DNA of 64,000 nt from Lachnospiraceae bacterium AD3010 (GTDB lineage Bacteria > Bacillota > Clostridia > Lachnospirales > Lachnospiraceae). Position 1 is the stretch's first letter, and the number at the start of each line of letters is the position of its first letter. Below, piece by piece: positions 59,812 to 64,000 of the stretch. The notes under the pieces are model-generated. The model did no database searches and was not told the origin of the DNA. It saw only the letters and a list, made by a program, of their open reading frames with translations. Made by a program: the position numbers and the translations under genes. The stretch is from the NCBI GenBank assembly GCA_000622025.1, contig JHWU01000009.1, positions 1-64,000 on the forward strand. The letters run 5' to 3'.

Positions 59812-59848
59812 TTTATCCTCTTTGCTTCGGGTCTGTGTTATAATCAGA

Positions 59849-59956
59849 TCAATTACCGGGCAGGAACATCAGTATCATCGCAACGATCAGCACGATCACT
59901 ATTATGGAAGCGATGGCTTTACGGTTTTTGCTGTTAAAAAACTTAAAGAAATTCAT
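59849..59956 (-). CDS. Small single-pass membrane protein (35 residues)
   Basis: The frame starts MNFFKFFNSKNRKA and continues with one hydrophobic helix (about 15-32), ending in LPGN. AGGAG lies 7 bases before the ATG, at ideal spacing. Basic residues before the helix predict the N-terminus inside. It precedes vanW by 37 bases on the same strand and could be in its transcript. No family known to me. Confidence 0.6.
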   Translation of the reverse strand: MNFFKFFNSKNRKAIASIIVIVLIVAMILMFLPGN

Positions 59957-60019
59957 TTTAAGCTCCTACAAGATATAGCGGTTTTTTGTTGTTTTCCGCA
60001 TAATTTATACAGATTATAG

Positions 60020-60649
60020 ATGAAACTCCTTACTTTGACAAGCATCGTCCTTATGGGACTCATCATTAATAATGCTATCCGGAGAAGCAACGCCCGCTCC
60101 AGAAAGATAAATGAGGAATTCTGGCAGAGGGAACGTGAATCATACAGGGCTCCCGCGAGATCCATAAAGGATCTTGACTATGTCAGGTTCCCCGAAAACC
60201 TGCCTGTCCATATTAGCACAGATGACCCGTCAATCAAGGAGTATCAGAAAACTTTGGAAAATCTCACAAAAGAAGAGGTCCTGAATCTGTCGGGTATCAG
60301 CAATACTGATATAAGGCTGTCCTACGGCAACAAAAATATGGAGGAGCTTTCCCGGGCCGATCAGCGTTACCTTACTCTCTGCCGTACCCTTGACAGGCTG
60401 TCCGAGGCATATCTGGAAAAGGGCTTTAAGGATGAATCCCGTATGCTGCTGGAATTTGCACTGTCTGCCGGCTCGGATATCTCAGCCTGCTGGATCAGGC
60501 TCGGACATATTTACCTTGAGAATGAAGAAAGGGAAGCGCTTTTCTCCCTGATCGAAAAAGCCGAAGGTCTTGACAAAAACACCCACTCCCGCAGTGAGAT
60601 CCTGAAGTCATTGAACGAGCTTAAGAGCCTTATGGAAATAATCTCATGA
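60020..60649 (+). CDS. Membrane-anchored helical repeat protein, function unknown
   Basis: 209 residues. One N-terminal membrane segment (3-18), a basic stretch (RRSNARSRK), and a C-terminal helical part with TPR-like spacing (LDRLSEAYLEKGFKDESRML; IRLGHIYLENEEREAL). No family recognised. No Shine-Dalgarno sequence; TATACA (60006-60011) ends 8 bases before the ATG, so the transcript may be leaderless. It overlaps nth by 4 bases (ATGA), so the two are translationally coupled. Confidence 0.75.
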   Translation: MKLLTLTSIVLMGLIINNAIRRSNARSRKINEEFWQRERESYRAPARSIKDLDYVRFPENLPVHISTDDPSIKEYQKTLENLTKEEVLNLSGISNTDIRLSYGNKNMEELSRADQRYLTLCRTLDRLSEAYLEKGFKDESRMLLEFALSAGSDISACWIRLGHIYLENEEREALFSLIEKAEGLDKNTHSRSEILKSLNELKSLMEIIS

Positions 60650-61278
60650 CCAAAAAGACGGCCGCCATACTGGAAAGACTGAATAATGAATATGGCATCA
60701 TCCCGGAACCCACTCTGGACTATAATAATCCCCACGAGCTCCTTGTTGCCACCATGCTCTCGGCGCAGTGTACGGATGAACGGGTAAATCTGGTCACAAA
60801 GGACCTGTTCAGGAAATACCGTACGGTTTCGGATTTTGCGAAAGCCGACCTTCATACCCTGGAGGATGACATTCACTCTGTCGGTTTCTACCACTCCAAG
60901 GCAGTACACATAATAGAAGCTTTCAGGATCCTTAATGAAAGCTACAATGACGAAGTACCCTCATCGATAGAGGATCTTACCTCTCTTCCCGGAGTAGGAA
61001 GAAAGACCGCCAATGTGATAAGGACCCATGTGTTCCATATCCCTTCCGTCGTGGTGGATACCCATGTAAAAAGGATATCAAACCGTCTCGGATTCACAAA
61101 GGAAGCTGATCCTGTGAAGATCGAATTTGATCTCATGAAAAAGCTTCCCGAAAAACAATGGTCGGCTATAAATCTCCAGCTCATCACTCTCGGACGGACG
61201 ATATGCACCGCAAGGAAGCCTAAGTGTAAAGAGTGCTTTCTCTCGGATCTATGTCCGTCCCGGAGCAGATCTGACTAA
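60646..61278 (+). CDS. nth: Endonuclease III
   Basis: 210 residues, a DNA glycosylase/AP lyase for oxidised pyrimidines. The helix-hairpin-helix is LPGVGRKTANVI with catalytic K120, the catalytic aspartate is D138 (VVDTH), and the [4Fe-4S] cysteines are C187, C194, C197 and C203, the same numbers as in E. coli Nth. Start overlaps the preceding gene. Confidence 0.97.
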   Translation: MTKKTAAILERLNNEYGIIPEPTLDYNNPHELLVATMLSAQCTDERVNLVTKDLFRKYRTVSDFAKADLHTLEDDIHSVGFYHSKAVHIIEAFRILNESYNDEVPSSIEDLTSLPGVGRKTANVIRTHVFHIPSVVVDTHVKRISNRLGFTKEADPVKIEFDLMKKLPEKQWSAINLQLITLGRTICTARKPKCKECFLSDLCPSRSRSD

Positions 61279-61345
61279 ATATACTGACATTCTGCCGATC
61301 CGGGCAGAGAAATGCTAACTTGTTTAAAGGAGGAACTGTAATATC

Positions 61346-62635
61346 ATGAATGAAGGCAGAAAGATGTACGGACTTTGCACAAGATTGTTTCCCATATGCA
61401 GGAGCATCACGGGTAACGGGGCAAGGGAGACCTTCCGGATACTTCAGTCCGAGATACCGGAGATCCCCTTTGAAATGCACGAAGTTCCTACAGGCACCCA
61501 GGTTCTGGACTGGAAGGTCCCCAGGGAATGGAATATCAATGACGCCTATATCCGCACCCCGGGAGGCGATATGATCTGCGAATTCAGAAAGAATAATCTG
61601 AATATCCTTCATTACAGTATCCCTGTAAATAAAACCGTTACCCTGGATGAATTAAAACAGCATATCACCACCCTTCCGGAGCAGCCGGATCTAATCCCCT
61701 ATGCATCCAGCTATTACGAGGAACGCTGGGGCTTTTGCATGGCATACAATGAATTTATGAAGCTTGAGGAAGGGGAATACCAGGTTTTTATCGACTCTGA
61801 ATTAAAGGATGGAAGCCTTACTTACGGAGAGATACTGCTTCCGGGAGACAGGGATGAGGAGATCTTCTTTTCCAGCTATACCTGTCATCCTTCAATGGCA
61901 AACAATGAGTGTTCCGGACCCAGCCTGATCATAGAACTCGCCCGCTATCTTAATTCACTTCCGAAGAGACGTTTCAGCTACCGGCTGGTACTGGCACCGG
62001 AGACCATAGGCGCCCTTACTTACATAAGCAAGAATCTGCCCCATCTCCAGTCCCACGTAAAAGCAGCCTTCAATCTTACCTGTGTAGGGGATGACAGGAC
62101 CTATTCACTTGTTCATTCACGCTATGGTAATACACTGGCGGACAGGGTTCTGGAAAATGTACTCAAATTCCATTATCCGGAGTACAAGGATTATGACTAC
62201 ACAAAGAGGGGCTCGGATGAAAGACAGTATCAGGCACCGGGAGTGGATGTGCCCATGGTGGCCTTCTGCAGGTCAAAGTACCATGTGTTCCCCGAATACC
62301 ATACCTCCGCCGACAATCTGGACTTTATCTCCACCAGCGGTCTGCAGGGATCCTTTGATGTGATGAAAAAAGTCATAGATGCCCTGGAGTACAACAGGAA
62401 CTTTAAGGTGACGACTCTCGGAGAACCCCAGCTCGGACGCCGCGGGCTGGTTCCCACTATGTCAGATAAGACTACATACCAGCAGACACTGGCCCTTAAG
62501 GACCTTATCGCATACGCCGACGGCACAAATGATCTAATAGACATCTCAAACCGGATCAATGTGCCCATCGACCGTCTGATACCGCTGATCGACAAGCTTG
62601 TGGAATGCAGGCTCTTCAGGGAAGCCGCCGTATAA
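61346..62635 (+). CDS. DUF4910/DUF2172 aminopeptidase-like protein
   Basis: 429 residues. The middle and C-terminal core is a zinc-aminopeptidase-like fold (M28 relative): TCHPSMANNECSG, APETIGALTYI, and SDERQYQAPG with EYHTSADN. A winged helix ends it (about 365-425, INVPIDRLIPLIDKLVECRLF). Such proteins are often near polysaccharide or nonribosomal peptide genes, here none. AGGAGG lies 13 bases before the ATG. Substrate unknown. Confidence 0.8.
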   Translation: MNEGRKMYGLCTRLFPICRSITGNGARETFRILQSEIPEIPFEMHEVPTGTQVLDWKVPREWNINDAYIRTPGGDMICEFRKNNLNILHYSIPVNKTVTLDELKQHITTLPEQPDLIPYASSYYEERWGFCMAYNEFMKLEEGEYQVFIDSELKDGSLTYGEILLPGDRDEEIFFSSYTCHPSMANNECSGPSLIIELARYLNSLPKRRFSYRLVLAPETIGALTYISKNLPHLQSHVKAAFNLTCVGDDRTYSLVHSRYGNTLADRVLENVLKFHYPEYKDYDYTKRGSDERQYQAPGVDVPMVAFCRSKYHVFPEYHTSADNLDFISTSGLQGSFDVMKKVIDALEYNRNFKVTTLGEPQLGRRGLVPTMSDKTTYQQTLALKDLIAYADGTNDLIDISNRINVPIDRLIPLIDKLVECRLFREAAV

Positions 62636-62640
62636 AGGGG

Positions 62641-64000
62641 TTACTTAAGCGGTACCGCAACAAAGACCATTATGGAGCGTCTTCTGATTGTGAGCACGGA
62701 AGGCGCTTCCTTTTTGCCCTTTATAAAGGAATCCTCCTCAAAGGTATCTATGGCAACGGTCCACTTGAGACCGCTCTGAACAGAAAGCTCGGGAAGCCTT
62801 ATCTCCACATCCTCCCAATAGGTATTAAGGGCAATATAGACAATATCATCTCCCCTGCCGTTCGGTCTTCTGCCGGCAAACATCACTCCCACGTAGTGGG
62901 AATCGTCATTAAAATCGGCGTTCCAGGGGTTCACACCATGGATCGACGCAGAAGGGAACATAAGAGAACAGGGCTCACACTCCTTCCTTATGGCGATATG
63001 CTTCTTTCTGAAGGCTATCATTTCCCGAACGTAATCATGGAATTTGACATTGAGCTCCAGCTTTTCCCAGTCAAGCCATGAGATATAGTTATCCTGGCAG
63101 TATGCGTTGTTGTTGCCGCCCTGTGAATTTCCGAATTCATCACCCATATAGAACATTGGAGTTCCTCTGGATAACAGCAGTGCAGCCATGGCATTTCTCA
63201 TCATCCTGCGGCGGAGACACCTGATCTCGGGATCCGAGGTCTCTCCCTCCACTCCGCAGTTCCAGGAGTAATTCTCATTACTCCCATCGGTATTACCCCA
63301 GTTATTTTCCTCATTATGCTTTACGTTGTATACGTAGAGGTCATGAAGGGTAAAGCCGTCGTGGCACACGATGAAATTCACGCTGGCGTTGTAGGTTCTG
63401 TTGTCGTCATTATAGAGATCCGGCGATCCTGTGATCCGGTTTGCGGCAGCCCAGGCCTTGCCGTTGTCTCCCTTAAGGAAGGAACGCATATCATCCCTGT
63501 AGCGTCCGTTCCATTCTGCCCAGCGGTTCCAGGAAGGGAAGGATCCGACCTGATAGAGACCTCCTGCATCCCAGGCCTCTGCGATAAGCTTTACCTTTCC
63601 AAGGATCGCGTCAAAGGCAAGGCTCTGCAGAAGCGGCGGCTCAGACATCGGTGAACCGTCCTCATTGCGCCCGAGAATGGTTGCCAGATCGAAACGGAAG
63701 CCGTCCACACGGTAAGCCGTTACCCAGTAACGGAGACAGTCCCTTATCATCTTCTGGACTATGGGATGGTTGCAGTTTAAGGTGTTTCCGCAGCCTGAGA
63801 AATTATAATAATATCCGTCAGGCGTCATCATATAGTAAATATTATTGTCAAGACCCTTGAAGCTAATATAAGGACCGTTCTCATTTCCCTCGGCAGTATG
63901 ATTAAAGACTACATCCAAAAATACCTCGATCCCGTTGTCATGAAAGGCCTTGATAAGAGCCTTCAGCTGGCTTCCCTCACGGTTATGCTCTCTGGCTGAG
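62641..64000 (-). CDS. glgX: Glycogen debranching enzyme, GlgX/isoamylase type (5' end outside window)
   Basis: At least 452 residues, complete at the C-terminus and open at the right edge. GH13 landmarks: VVFNHTAEG (region I), DGFRFDLA with the nucleophile Asp (II), AEAWDAGG with the acid Glu (III) and VCHDGFTLHDL (IV). Cleaves alpha-1,6 branches of glycogen. Its stop is 5 bases past the convergent DUF4910 stop. No terminator hairpin is obvious between. Confidence 0.93.
   Translation of the reverse strand, partial: SAREHNREGSQLKALIKAFHDNGIEVFLDVVFNHTAEGNENGPYISFKGLDNNIYYMMTPDGYYYNFSGCGNTLNCNHPIVQKMIRDCLRYWVTAYRVDGFRFDLATILGRNEDGSPMSEPPLLQSLAFDAILGKVKLIAEAWDAGGLYQVGSFPSWNRWAEWNGRYRDDMRSFLKGDNGKAWAAANRITGSPDLYNDDNRTYNASVNFIVCHDGFTLHDLYVYNVKHNEENNWGNTDGSNENYSWNCGVEGETSDPEIRCLRRRMMRNAMAALLLSRGTPMFYMGDEFGNSQGGNNNAYCQDNYISWLDWEKLELNVKFHDYVREMIAFRKKHIAIRKECEPCSLMFPSASIHGVNPWNADFNDDSHYVGVMFAGRRPNGRGDDIVYIALNTYWEDVEIRLPELSVQSGLKWTVAIDTFEEDSFIKGKKEAPSVLTIRRRSIMVFVAVPLK

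Noticed and set aside
59839-59844. Plus-strand TATAAT before the gene at 60020
   Set aside because: No -35 at proper distance, and it would transcribe against the small membrane gene; the TATACA at 60006 is closer to the start.

Overview
The window reads as a chromosomal segment of a motile, low-to-mid GC Gram-positive anaerobe of the Clostridia, most likely family Lachnospiraceae (Butyrivibrio/Roseburia/Lachnospira-like). This rests on the flagellar order flgM-flgN-flgK-flgL-fliW-csrA-flaG-fliD-fliS, an iron-dependent alcohol dehydrogenase, an anaerobic ribonucleotide reductase activase, VanW and S41 proteins, a DUF6320 protein, and abundant dispersed intergenic hairpin repeats. No rRNA, tRNA or CRISPR array was seen. 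The genus is inference.

Layout. 0-4.2 kb: the 5' end of an insertion-sequence gene, a broken gene remnant, a LUD-domain protein, an S41-type lipoprotein, and a repeat-rich spacer with a MITE-like element sitting in the aspA promoter. 4.2-9.7 kb: aspartate ammonia-lyase, an M20 amidohydrolase, an NCS2 purine permease and a DAACS symporter (amino acid/purine scavenging). 9.8-15.6 kb: a housekeeping run of prmA, rsmE, cysteine desulfurase and thiI, then mtaB and a divergent HPr-like gene lacking the catalytic His. 15.7-18.5 kb: flagellin and a FucO-like dehydrogenase separated by a mosaic of nested hairpins. 18.7-22.6 kb: a CdaR/PucR-type regulator, ftsE, ftsX and a C-terminal processing protease (cell-wall hydrolase control). 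22.7-27.9 kb: two envelope-sugar genes fired back to back, a YjfB-like motility peptide, a CPBP protease, CvfB and a cytidylate-kinase-like protein. 27.9-32.7 kb: a complete branched-chain amino acid ABC operon (liv) behind a strong promoter and a possible attenuator. 32.7-35.7 kb: a tightly overlapped trio of acyltransferase, DUF6320 membrane protein and alpha/beta hydrolase. 35.8-41.5 kb: an EAL-HDOD protein, a second FliD-like protein, UDP-galactopyranose mutase and an O-antigen-ligase-like protein. 41.6-53.8 kb: the late flagellar cluster on the minus strand with duplicated flgK and flgL. 53.9-64 kb: nrdG, an orphan histidine kinase, an aminotransferase/Lrp pair, an N-terminally truncated AIR-synthase-like gene overlapping a VanW gene, nth, a DUF4910 peptidase and the 3' part of a glycogen debranching enzyme.

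How it fits together. The strongest system-level signal is regulatory. Four sigma-28-type promoters can be read (flagellin, flaG, flgM and the FliD-like gene). Each is followed by a leader carrying ANGGA motifs, mostly in hexaloops of hairpins or over the Shine-Dalgarno sequence, which is the hallmark of CsrA targets. The genes for FlgM (anti-sigma-28), CsrA and FliW (CsrA antagonist) are all in the same window, so the late flagellar genes appear to be under double control: transcription by FlgM/sigma-28 and translation by FliW/CsrA. Further signals are: an element with terminal inverted repeats and an 11-bp target duplication that copied the -10 box of aspA; an 88-bp leader shared by two unrelated genes; several genes whose stop codons are supplied by dispersed repeats; and several genes without a Shine-Dalgarno sequence whose -10 box lies a few bases from the ATG, as in leaderless transcripts.
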